DNA of 64,000 nt, from the NCBI GenBank assembly GCA_023974075.1, contig CM043788.1, positions 29,377,054 through 29,441,053 on the forward strand. Reading direction: 5' to 3'. This document shows, piece by piece, positions 1-12,870 of this stretch. Below the pieces are notes generated by a model. That model was not told where the DNA came from. It saw only the letters and a list, made by a program, of their open reading frames with translations, and did not search any database. Source of the stretch: Chaenocephalus aceratus. Its lineage: Eukaryota; Chordata; Actinopteri; Perciformes; Channichthyidae. How positions within the stretch are numbered: position 1 is the stretch's first letter; every line of letters starts with the position of its first letter. The translations under genes and the position numbers were made by a program.

Positions 1-1006
1 AACAAGTAGGATAACATAAGTCAGTAATTGTTAAGTTCCACAGAGAGCAGGTTAGTGTGAAACAGCCAGACCTTCACGTGTTACACCCCAGTGTACCTGA
101 ACTGTGGCCCTGTTTGTTGTTGTTTTTAGAGAAAAGAAAATGGACACCTCTGAACTAAAGACTAATATGTCCAGTGGGTGTTGGTGAATGTGTGTAGAGG
201 AAGGGTGAGGGATCTAATTATTAGTGGGGGTTTTTACTATTGAAAGGGAATTCTGAGCCCTGAAATCCAATCTGAAGCCCGGGTGGTTAAGCCTACAGCA
301 GAGCAGTGTAAGGTCAGGGGAGTGATCCGTGTGGTCTATAGTATCGGGTGGGCTGCCCACATTTTTGCTTTGGTGTGCAGCAGGTAATACGGAAGAGGGG
401 GAAAGCACCAATACCTGGATTCATTCCCAAATTCTTTCTTTGTAAACACTTCAGTTGCCCTGAAAAATGCTGAGGGGCAAGGGGAAAGGTTTCCCTGAGA
501 CATTTGACCCTTCCCTTGACCCAAGGTGGCCTGATAAAGAGATGTATAAACAAAACATTTTGAACTAGTTCTATTCATTTCTTTCCAACAGGAAAGCCAT
601 ACACCTATAATGAACGTACACATAGTGGGGTCAAACTACATTATTAGAGGCAGAAGGAAAACTATAACAAGGCATTTCTAAATGTTCCTTATAAAACTTA
701 AAGGCCACGTGTATTGACACATTTCAGCCAATCATCTACCCAGAGCAAAGACTTGACCTGAATTCTCTGTCGAAGCTGAGTTTAAATAAGAGATAGCATT
801 TCTATCTATTGTTGAAGTTATTGTCAGAGTAGATGGCGCTGCTCCCTGATCTAATTCAGGATTTGTCCCTGACATGGCGGAGAAGAAAAGTTAACGGAAT
901 AGTTCATCCAGAAAATGTAAATTAAGCATCCGTTTATTCCGTTATATTTTGGCTGTGGCGGTTTTATTTATTTTATTCTCATTTCCATTATTTTCTCCTT
1001 CAACAG

Positions 1007-1337
1007 TTAAAGGTGGGGTAGGTAATTTTGGAGAAACCAGCTTGAGTGCGCGAGAATTTGAAAATACACAACACACACAAACGCACACATGACCAATGAG
1101 GGCACGAGATAAGTTTGTGCACAGATGGAAGGCTGACAGGCAGGTAGGCCACCCAGTTATTTTAGCCGGGCCGGCTAAAATGATTGGTCGTACTTTTTAC
1201 AGTACTAAGGCTTCCACAGATTTGTTGTCAAAGCACTTCAGATATTCATTGCTATCAGGATGTTAAGAGCATTCCATGGAATATAACAAAAAGTGTATCT
1301 TGAGCCGGTTTCTCAAACTTACCTACCCCACCTTTAA
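1007..1337. mobile_element. TTAA-bounded non-autonomous DNA element (piggyBac-like MITE), copy 1
   Basis: The element begins TTAAAGGTGGGGTAGGTAA and ends with the reverse complement TTACCTACCCCACCTTTAA. The terminal inverted repeat continues imperfectly for about 40 bp. Both ends coincide with TTAA, the piggyBac target, so a piggyBac-type origin is inferred. No transposase frame is present. Inside is a G+C-rich palindromic patch (GCCGGGCCGGC). A second copy lies at 9569-9950. This copy lacks about 45 bp found near the left end of copy 2. Confidence 0.7.
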
Positions 1338-2017
1338 AAGCTTGACCTGACATTCCCTGGACATTAATTAAATAAGTATTATTATTTAATTGGTTCCATC
1401 ATGATTGTTTGCTATTTAATGTGAACCATCACAATTATATTAAAGGCTCTTTTGTGTCTCTTTTCAAAAGAGCTGTAGTTAACCCACCCTTTGTGACAAA
1501 CGTAACATTAGAGAAGTGTTTTTTACAACTAAATTATCTTAAAACCTGTACCATTGTACCAAATGGTAAGGAGAGTAAACTGAAACTGACAGCATTTACT
1601 TTTGAGAGAGAGTTTAGAGGAGGAACAATGACTGCGACCTATGGGAACAAATTCATTTAATGATGAGGGTCCGCCCTGAGAGAGACGCTCTTGTTTGGCT
1701 TAACAAGGGCTCTGACAAAAGAGGCCATTCTTACAGAAAATAAGGCTGAATATCCCTTTAAACTGGGGACAATCTAATAGGAACCAGAGGGAAATGGCCC
1801 TGCATATAGACAGATGAAATGGAGTATACCTATAGTGAGGGAAGAGGAGGCAGACACAAGGAGAAGGAGGGAAGGAGGAAAGGAGACAAGGCGAGGTGCA
1901 AGCAGGATGATAGGTAGGGACCTGAAAGATGGAGGAGGTAAAGATGAAAACATATGAAACTTACATATCCGTCATCATAGGGACTCATAGAGTAATATCC
2001 CTTTGAGGACAAAAGTA

Positions 2018-2050
<33 letters not shown>
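2018..2050. repeat. (CA)n microsatellite
   Basis: An uninterrupted CA run of about 33 bp, followed by a short GAAA run. Confidence 0.95.
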
Positions 2051-2058
<8 letters not shown>

Positions 2059-2727
2059 GAAGTGGTTCAGTTTAAAACAGAAAGAAACAAGATTTCACAA
2101 ACTACAGTTTAACACCACAATGAAGGCCACTGACAGCAAGCGTGATTGTTGAGGTTTTATGATCAGCTGTGTCCTTGACTCACACTTTAACAGATACAAA
2201 ACAATGGCGACAAAGCCATAGACAAAGCCAAGACATAGCTATTTGATGTTTAATATGAATATTTTGTATTTTGTTCAAACTGCTTCATGCAGCTAAACAT
2301 AATTTTAACCATTATAATCAAAGTAACATTTCAATTGGTTAATAATCTTTGGACTTGTGCGCTTTTCTACAAGCCTTCCAAGCCTGTGTGTGTTAATGCA
2401 ACAACAGGATCCAGGCACCTATTTCCAGGATATTAACTACAGGATTACAAGATGGCTTTAACCAGGCTACACAATGTACAAGATGTAGAGGACGTTAACG
2501 CAGATTAACCCTCCTATCCTTTTCAAACACAACGTCATCGTTACCTCTACCTGTGTGACGTACGGCCCCGAGAGCACTTTCCTACGCTTGTTTAAAAGTT
2601 TGAGACGCTTGACATTTTCCATGCTTGTACTGAAATCATCTTGCCCTGATGTATTGTGTTTTGTTATTCAGTTGTGAAGGAGAATGAGGGTGAAGAGAGG
2701 TGTGTGTGTGTGTGCACTCTCACTCAC

Positions 2728-5700
2728 AGTGCCAGGTCTGGTGAAGTCAGTGCTCTGCACCACGCTCTGCCTCATCTGGCTGCTGAACAGGCGGACACAC
2801 ACACTCTGCAGGTACTCAGGGGAGATCTGCAAAAACACAGCAGGCCCCTTGAGCTTTAAGATGCTGTATGTGGGTGGAGGGAGGGCAGGGATGCCATTTT
2901 GGTGTCCCTGTTTAATAGCCTTGTCTAATAGTGAGGTGCATGTGTGTATTCATTAATATGCATATTCAATTTGTAAAAATGTTTCATATTCAAGTGTTTG
3001 CTTATACCACATCAACAACAACAACCTTTTGGTGTCCAGTATTTGTGTGTGCACTCCACTAATTGGCTCATTTGTGTCAGTGTGTGTACCAGTCTATGTA
3101 GTTAGTGCCTGTAGCCTGTGTGTTAGAATGTGTGTGTGTGTGTGTCTGTGTGCTCCACAGTCAAGCAGACCTACCATTTTTCCGCTGACAGTGGCCTCCA
3201 ACGAGTCGACCAGCTCAGCCGTGATTCCAATCAGGTTGTGGTAGTCGGCCTGCATCTTGTTGAACTTCCGTACGTAGCTATTTATGCGTCTGTCTGATTC
3301 CACCAGCTGGAGCTGTAACTGCTGTATGGCCTCTGTGCATTCACACAAACACACAGACAAAGGTTGCCATATAGATACAAATAATAATTAACAGCATTCA
3401 TATCGCACGCGACCTTCTTTGTGTAAATGATGGTTAACATGTTTTGTTTTTTTGTTAATCTTTGGCAAAGCCTCGCATCTTTTATGGCACTTTGAATTGC
3501 TGTGGACTGTCAATTACGCACAAGTAATGATGAGTTTTACGACAGAAAGTTCAAATATGATGATGTTTGGGCCAGGGAAAGAGTTTGGAAATCCTTATCT
3601 TGAATATTTGACCGCCACTGTTAAGTAATAGGCTGTTGTGGTCTAAAGATTTCAAGGTATGGGAAGCTTTTTGTTGTTAATTAAATCATTGAGTGACTGG
3701 CGTTGACAAAACAAGTTGTTCTTTAGGCAGTCTACAGTTAATATTTGTGTTACCACATTTCAAAAGTAGCTAGAGAGGGATATTTACCTTTAGTGCTCCT
3801 TCCTCCCTCCTTCTGCATGACACTTGTTAAAGAACACGCACTAGCATTCAATGGAACAAGTCAAACAACTCATTTGTTTTGTCATCCAATGATGAATACA
3901 GACAAGGGATCGTGTTAATTGCACCTTGGCGCTTCAATTTGACTTGACACATAACAAACACAGTCTGTTTTACATCCTGTTTGAAGCACACATTTGTATG
4001 AAAGCAAACATTTACACAGGACTGGAAGATAATTGTATCTAAATAAGATGAACGCCTATAATTCAGAGCATTTAGAAGCACTTAAGGATGTGAACGTGTC
4101 CTGGAATGGTTAGAACTCCACTAACAGAACCTTTTCATTTGTGAGTGTGCTGTGACAGCTGTAATATTACAATATTAGCTTATGTAACCCTGCTCCTTTA
4201 TGCTTCATTTTTGTACAAATAGACAGCCCTTGAGAGGATGCTCACTATGTTAATCTGTGTACTTTGATTGTCAGCCAGAAGGGATAGGGTTTAGTTTCAT
4301 GTTGAGGGAGGAAAGTCGAGCCACTGGGTTTCCAGTTCAAGCAACAACTCGTGTTATCCTTCACTGGCCCTTCTACCCTGAATGACTTTGGATGAGTTAG
4401 TGTTGGATTACGTTCTTCCAGACTGAAACACGGCCATAAATAAATGTAAATCAGACAGGATTTGCTAACATGATAGGAAACGTCCAAGTCTGGGCTATGA
4501 CTGTTAATGAATTCTCAAGTCACCAACAGAAAGGCTTTTTGTTGAGATTTAAATGTGCAGCTCATCCAGAAGAGGAACCACTGGCCATTCAGTAGGATAA
4601 CACTGGTATATATCAAATGTAATGGCCAAGTAACAATTTGAGCACAAACATAAAACTTATTTTATAAATAACTATTTAGCTGTGGTGAAATGAATGCAAC
4701 TTGTAAAACAGAAAGGCACAGCACACACATTTAAATTAAAATATAATATCATCTCTTGTTCATAAATATACAATATGTCACCCATCTGTGCTGTACATGT
4801 GGCATGTGAGTGAGTCTCAATAAAGGATACATATAAATTCAGCAGCCGTGGGGTGTTGGATGACTTCAGTGTCACCGACAAAAACCGCTCCAGCTTATCT
4901 TTCAACTGTGGTATCCAGGAATCCTAAATAAACAGAATGCAGAATGGAAGAAAATATGGTTATGCTCATTCTGAAAGTAGCACCAGGTAGTAATGTTGCA
5001 TAATATATAATAAGTTGTTGACAATAACCAAAAATATAGTGTTAGCTGATCACCTGGAAAAGATTTTTGAAGGAGGGATGGACAGTGGGGTTTGGAACAA
5101 AAGGCAAAGCATAGTAAGGCAGGAACTCTGCGGTCTGGCTCAATGACGCTCCGCGAGTCTCCAGGTACTGCTTAAAGTGGGAAATCCTCTCCTCAAAATC
5201 AGCCCGGTCCTGAAGAATGAGTAAGGTTTTCAAAGGAGTAGATTTATTTCAAAATGTCTGTTTAGCTTACAACATAATTTAAAACATCTGTAATATACAT
5301 AATATTTTTCCAATTAGATCATTCTGTTTCTTTCCCTGCTGAGAACAAGACTGTAGCACAACTTAGTGGACATTTCGAAAAATTGCATATCATGATATTC
5401 AATGATAGTTGTGTTTTGCTTGCGGGTAATCTTAAGAAAAGTAATGCTCTTGTTTAAATGAAATGTATTTAACAATTAAAAAACAACATACATGTCTACC
5501 AGGGTGCCTCCTCAGTGGGAAGATGGTGAAGTGGATGTAGAGGTAGAACTCCAGGCTCTGGGCCTCAGCGTCCGTGTCTTTAACCTCAGAGGGAATATTC
5601 TCAGTCCACAGTTCAAAGAACACTTTGTGGTCTCCGTCGTCAAAACAGCCAAGGAGGTCTTTCTAGGAAAGTCAAAGTTAAAGAGGAGTTGGTTGGAGAC

Positions 5701-6335
5701 ATAGTAATAACTCTGGAAGGATGTAATCTACAATTTTTTCTGAAATGTTATAATGATAATGTATATATGATAATATGACCAAGAATTTTGGAAAACCCAA
5801 CAATATTTAGAGATAAAATCAATACAAAAAAGCTTAATGCTAGGGATAAATCGCAGCACATCCCTTGTTGCCACTCTCACAAATGATTAACAAACCTGCA
5901 GGAATAGATCATAATACTTGTATGATTTACCTGGATAACACGAGTCTTTGAGTCTCTGAGAGTACTTCCTTGAGGCTTTGAGACGAGCTTGCCTTTGCTT
6001 TTGCAGTCCTTTTCCAAACTGTGAACAGTCTCTTCAAATTCCTCAAACTTAAGGTACTACAAAAGACAAAAAAACAGTGGTTTCAAATCTACCTTAACCA
6101 GAACACAATGGAGTCATCCAAATTACAAAAACTTAAAAACTCTTGGTTTGACATTGTAATTGACTTGTAGTGATGCTCATGCTGTTTGGCGTATTGCTCT
6201 GTGTGCATTCAAAAAAATGTAAATGTGTTACCTCCTTGATCATCCCAAGAAGATCGGCTTCAGTTGCCAAGATGTCCCCCATCTTGGCTGCCTCCCTGGA
6301 ACTCATGTGAGTGCCCCAAAACTTCAAAACACCTA
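2728..6335 (-). CDS. armc9: armc9, 5' part (LisH and armadillo-repeat ciliary protein), partial
   Basis: Eight coding exons on the minus strand join in phase: 6282-6232 (ATG at 6282, 17 codons), 6056-5931, 5662-5492, 5209-5054, 4923-4831, 3812-3788 (25 nt), 3332-3175 and 2826-2728. All have AG/GT borders. Together they give about 293 residues: the start [12 protein letters not shown], a LisH-like segment (about residues 7-40, with [18 protein letters not shown]), the run [14 protein letters not shown], a predicted coiled coil ([13 protein letters not shown]), then [11 protein letters not shown] and [19 protein letters not shown]. These blocks match vertebrate ARMC9 in order and spacing. ARMC9 acts at the ciliary base and is linked to Joubert syndrome in humans. 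The armadillo repeats and C-terminus lie left of the window, or beyond an intron of at least 2.7 kb. The ATG exon has 5' UTR back to about 6335 after an AG acceptor, so at least one non-coding exon lies upstream. Confidence 0.93.
3126..3152. repeat. Short (TG)n microsatellite in an armc9 intron
   Basis: A TG run of about 25 bp with one interruption, about 20 bp from the donor side of the armc9 exon 3175-3332. Confidence 0.8.
3788..3812 (-). CDS. armc9: armc9 25-nt microexon
   Basis: The exon ending at 4831 stops at a complete codon, while the exon starting at 3332 needs one extra base. The 25-nt stretch 3812-3788 has a minus-strand AG acceptor and a GTAAATA donor. It encodes KEGGRSTK plus one base and restores the frame exactly (KEGGRSTK then EAIQQLQ). 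Vertebrate ARMC9 has a similar Lys-Glu-rich stretch at this point. The exon is too short for any ORF finder. Confidence 0.85.
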
Positions 6336-7321
6336 CTGTGAGAAAATAAGTCTGTTTTCAATAAATAACATTTGTACCAATTCTGCAGATCCAAAAGCAC
6401 AGTACAGGACATTATAATTAGGCAAATGTGTGTAGCACCAAAATAACAAACAGGAAACAAAGGGCTGTCAAATAACTATAGTGCAATTTTTGTTTCAGAG
6501 TATTATTGTTTTTAGAGAATTCAGCTAAAGCGATATAAATGCTTTGTTGTTATAGTAGGCCTACTATTCTTAGACACAAATAAAATGGACATCCATTTTT
6601 TACTGGATGTATACAGCTTTTAAAAGAACACCGTTAACAGAACATCCTATTTGTTCTGCCATTGTAAGCAAACGTGTGGCAAGCTAACGTTAGTAACGTT
6701 ACTAGCTGACAAGCTAACGTCATCTGACGGTAAAAGATAAGGCATCGTTCTCACCCTTTCACATATGCATTTGGTAAATATAGGTTTATATCGTTTCAGC
6801 GTGCTCATCCGGAACTGGAACTTATATGATCCATTTTCGACACGGCATAATGTTTACGCTGCTTTTAGCCAGCTAGTCATTAGCTAGCAACCGTACACAG
6901 ATAGGACGCTCACCTAGCAACCAAACACTTGGAACCAACCAAGCTGGAAAGTAGAGGCAGATGTCGTGAATCGTGCTTTATTTAGTAAAACAACGTGAAG
7001 AGCACAATATGTTTTAAACATTAAAGCAACTACACACAGATAGGTACGACATTGAGTTTTTAAATAATGTATTCAAGTTTTTTTGGGATTGACAGTAAAA
7101 AAAAAAAGTCATGTTTGCATTTTCAACCGGAAGCAGTTTGCGTGTCAGAGGTTGAGCACATTGTTTCTCTCATGGTGGTACAATCTGTGTCACACTGAAG
7201 CGTACATTAATTAAGTTTTACCGCTATAATATATATAGGGCACACTTTAAACAGACATCACTGCAGAACAATAGCGAGTGAGACTTTTCTGTGAGAAAAA
7301 TTGGTCAAGAACGTATTTGAG
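6336..7321. promoter_or_regulatory. Shared upstream region of armc9 and polr2h (putative bidirectional promoter)
   Basis: armc9 (minus) and polr2h (plus) start on opposite sides of this roughly 1 kb. On the plus strand, a likely non-coding polr2h exon 1 ends at 7321 before GTAAGC. On the minus strand there are two candidate donors for a non-coding armc9 exon 1: GTGAGA near 6763 and GTGAGC near 6911. Repeated CTAACGTTA motifs occur at about 6680-6720. Transcription start sites cannot be placed from sequence alone. Confidence 0.5.
7100..7321 (+). other. polr2h: Putative polr2h non-coding exon 1 (5' UTR)
   Basis: The sequence up to TATTTGAG at 7321 is followed by a consensus GTAAGC donor. The ATG exon has its AG acceptor at 8194-8195, with 20 nt of UTR before the start codon. 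The 5' limit is unknown, and 7100 is only an approximate outer bound. Confidence 0.5.
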
Positions 7322-7615
7322 GTAAGCTTGGGGAAGTGGGTGTTCTACATGCTAAAGCTAACAGCTAGCCTGAATAGGAGACACTTATAAAGTAGTAGTC
7401 AGCTAACGTTATAGCAATACTTTAAATAACGCTAACTCGGCTAAATCAGGCACCAACGTTGTTGAATTATTATGGAGTGAGAGTTTGTAAGTAACCAACA
7501 CATAATTGAACTTTACATGGCAAGCTACGGTTAACATTCATGTTTCTCAAGAAGCGTTATCTAGTTTGTTTTAAACTACGTCTTGGCATATTTTATTAGA
7601 TTAAGACTAAAGAAT

Positions 7616-7661
7616 ATGTCTAATGTCAGGAAGGCAACATGTCTAATGTCAGGAAGGCAAC
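7616..7661. repeat. Perfect 23-bp tandem duplication in polr2h intron 1
   Basis: Two adjacent identical copies, 7616-7638 and 7639-7661, each beginning ATGTCTAATGTCAGG. Two units only, so this is a simple local duplication. Confidence 0.9.
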
Positions 7662-8203
7662 TGGAAACACTCAACATTCTCAATCACTTTCAATATGTTT
7701 ACAATTTCAGCATCTTCATTGTGACATAAATGATAGCAGAATCATAACGAGCAGCACAGTACAATACAATACCTTTAATCAAAAACACCTAACATAAACA
7801 TGCATTTAAGACAGTTTTTACTGACCCAAAAATACGACAATTTTCTGCTGTTTTCTTTACATTGTGTTTTTACTAGTTTACTTCTTCAGTCAGTCGTGTA
7901 ACATAAGTCTGTAAACTTAAGTCTTATCCTTTGCTTGTTCTTTTTATCATGCTATATATTTGTGTTGATGTACATATAACAAGCCATACTATATTCATTT
8001 CCAAGAAAATGGCTTAGAAATATGATGACTTTTTGAAACATTCACATCCTTTGTTTTTGAATAATCACATTTCCCCCATTAATAACTAAAACATGGGCTC
8101 TATCAACGCAGACCAAAGCTATCAGTTATTTTCATTGAACATTTTCTTCCTCCAACAAAAGCTGGACTAATGGTACTTGTCTTTTTCCTTTCCAGGTTGG
8201 TAG

Positions 8204-10533
<2,330 letters not shown>

Positions 10534-10805
10534 CCCCCAGCTCTGCTCACTCAGTTGTTCCCAATGCCACAGGCAACTTTATAAGGAACTGCATACTGAA
10601 AACATTCATATTCTCAACCCTGGAGTATGCAAATATCATCCAAGCGCAGCTCACAGACACACATGGAGGCAACATATTTCGTTTTTTTACTCTTGTAGTT
10701 ACAGAATGTTTCCTCCAAGGAGATGGACTACAGATTATTGACTGTGACACATACAAACTGCTGCAACCTGGTAAACTGTAAATAAAGATTTCTTTTATAC
10801 TAATT
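10534..10805 (+). other. polr2h: polr2h 3' UTR with polyadenylation signal
   Basis: The sequence after the TAA at 10531-10533 contains AATAAA at 10781-10786, which predicts a 3' end about 15-25 bases further on. Confidence 0.7.
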
Positions 10806-12870
10806 GATTTTTACATTGTCACCTTTTTCAAAATGACTATTTTTTAAAAATCTGTGAGTGAGTTTATTCTTGTTTTCTTCCAACCAGAAAATACCCTTGC
10901 AACTGTTAAGTTGATCTTATAAATGTTTATTTGGTTTCATTTTGTTGCATTTTCACAAAAGGTTTTAAAGTACTAAGTACTGTTTTTTTTTTTATTTCAC
11001 ACGACTTTGGGAACATTTTTACAACTGTACATTTTCAAATAACATTAAAGGTGAGCATAAATGAATTCATGGTTTCAAAAAGTCCAGTAAATCAAGTACT
11101 GACATGTCTGTTCATGTCATATGGAATAGCTTAGATTGACTACACACAAATTTGAGAAGTGACCTTTAAAACAACAGAGCAGTCTGCAACATGTCTTCTC
11201 AGCAACATAAGTAGAACATTTGAAGTTCAGATATTGAATAAATCCTTAGGTAAGTATTTAGAAAATTAAATAATAGTTTTTCCCAGCTGCCAGCATGTCT
11301 TACGCAATGGTTCTAAAGTTGCTTACATGGCAGCAAGCAAAAATGTTGATGCTCAGGAGAAAGAAGATTGAATTAAGGCTGAAGAAGAAGCTTTGTGTGT
11401 GACACAAGCTTCCCAATGACAGTGGTAATGGGTGTCACAGGACAGGAGGGAACACTGCCAGTGATTCATATATTCTTAATAATGTATGCATGGAATGCAG
11501 ACTTAGTACTGTTGTATATGCTTGTAGCCTTACAAAAGTACAGCAATGATGTACAATATTAAAATAAAACATTGTATAAGTACCACAACATTTTATAGGG
11601 ACAATTCGGTTGGACATATTCGATTTGAATTGTAAAATATATGTTTTTGAAAGCCAGCACCAGTACTTTAATACCGCAGCTGCCCAAATACTTAAAATAA
11701 TTCAGGGTTTTTCCTCAGAATTCTCTTGTCAGGGTGTAAAAGTGTCGGAAACATTATTTTTTACTATAATATGTCCCAGATTTATTAAAGTATGTGCCTC
11801 TGACATGATGCATTTTAAGTGGCCAGCTGTTGGTTATTTGCTCACCATGGGGAATGGTCAGAGTAAGTCATCAAACAACATTATCTTTCCACTGGTGTCA
11901 GCAGGTTTGATAAAACCCTAAATGAATCATGTTCAGATTGTGACAATCGTGGTATAGTAACTGCAACTGTAATCTGCATTACATTGTAAAACAAGAGATA
12001 ACATATGATTGCACATTTGAGCTATACTGGAGCAGGCTTGTATTCCCATGCTATGCTACCACAGATTGTATTTACTATTTTTAAAAACGATTTCATTATG
12101 ACATCTTGTGTGTCTAATATTAATTAGGACTGTTGTTGGTCTGTTTTTGATTTACAAACAAATTAAAAGAAAGAACACAACACATTTTACCCAAGCTTAT
12201 CCCAGTTTTCCTTTTTTTCCTTTTAGAATGTGCCTTATAGCAGTTAATGATTGAGATGTATTTGTACGGTGAACATTTGTTTTTAATAGTTTTTTTTTCC
12301 ATATAGCCTACAAACACAATGACTTAAATATAGTCGCATTTTACCAACAGGATCAGGTGCCTACATCATCAATATCTAACAGAAAAACTTGGTAAAAACC
12401 ACAGTGTCGAAATTGTATTATCACAAATGCTAATCCATCTAAAAGCACCAATGAATTTGTGTGCGAATTAAACCGAAGCAGAGTGGGGCTTCCCTGCTTG
12501 GGACTGTTCCAAAATGTACCTAGGTGAAACCACCGGAAGTGATGTAGTTTGGGCTAAACTGCGTAGGAGCATTGCACGGATGTTTGCTGCTCGTTTGCAA
12601 ATCGCTGTATAATGTTTGAAATGGCGCTTCAAGCATTACCTACTCAGGAAACAGGCTCTTTGCACACTCACTTCAGAGTTATGTAGAACAACACGCACTC
12701 TGAAAAGTGTTTTTCAAACTGTCCGGAGAACAGCACAGAGACATGTACCCTCAGTCGGCTCTAATTGGAAGCACTGCACTCGGGATTATGTCAGTTTTGG
12801 TGTTTTGTAGACAGACTACAATGGACATGTATCTTCAAGCATAACAATAATATTATAGCTGCCAAACACG
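10806..12870. other. Intergenic region between polr2h and the mfsd8-like gene
   Basis: AT-rich sequence with no supportable gene. The last 300-350 bases before the ATG at 12871 are less AT-rich and probably hold the 5' UTR and promoter of the downstream transporter gene. No motif there fixes the start site. Confidence 0.5.

Larger units (their letters stand above)
1..2727. other. Probable armc9 intron or far 3' sequence with repeats
   Basis: No recognised armc9 exon was found here on the minus strand, and the next expected conserved block after TDFTRPGT is absent. The stretch holds a TTAA-bounded repeat at 1007-1337, a CA microsatellite at 2018-2050 and one exon-like 36-nt segment at 1965-2000. 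The remainder is AT-rich with no reading frame I can support. Confidence 0.5.

Noticed and set aside
2656..2956. Plus-strand open frames over armc9 exon 2728-2826
   Set aside because: They are antisense to a well-supported conserved exon of the minus-strand gene.
11610..11921. 103-codon open frame on the plus strand after polr2h
   Set aside because: AT-rich, no domain, no supportable gene context. Treated as chance.
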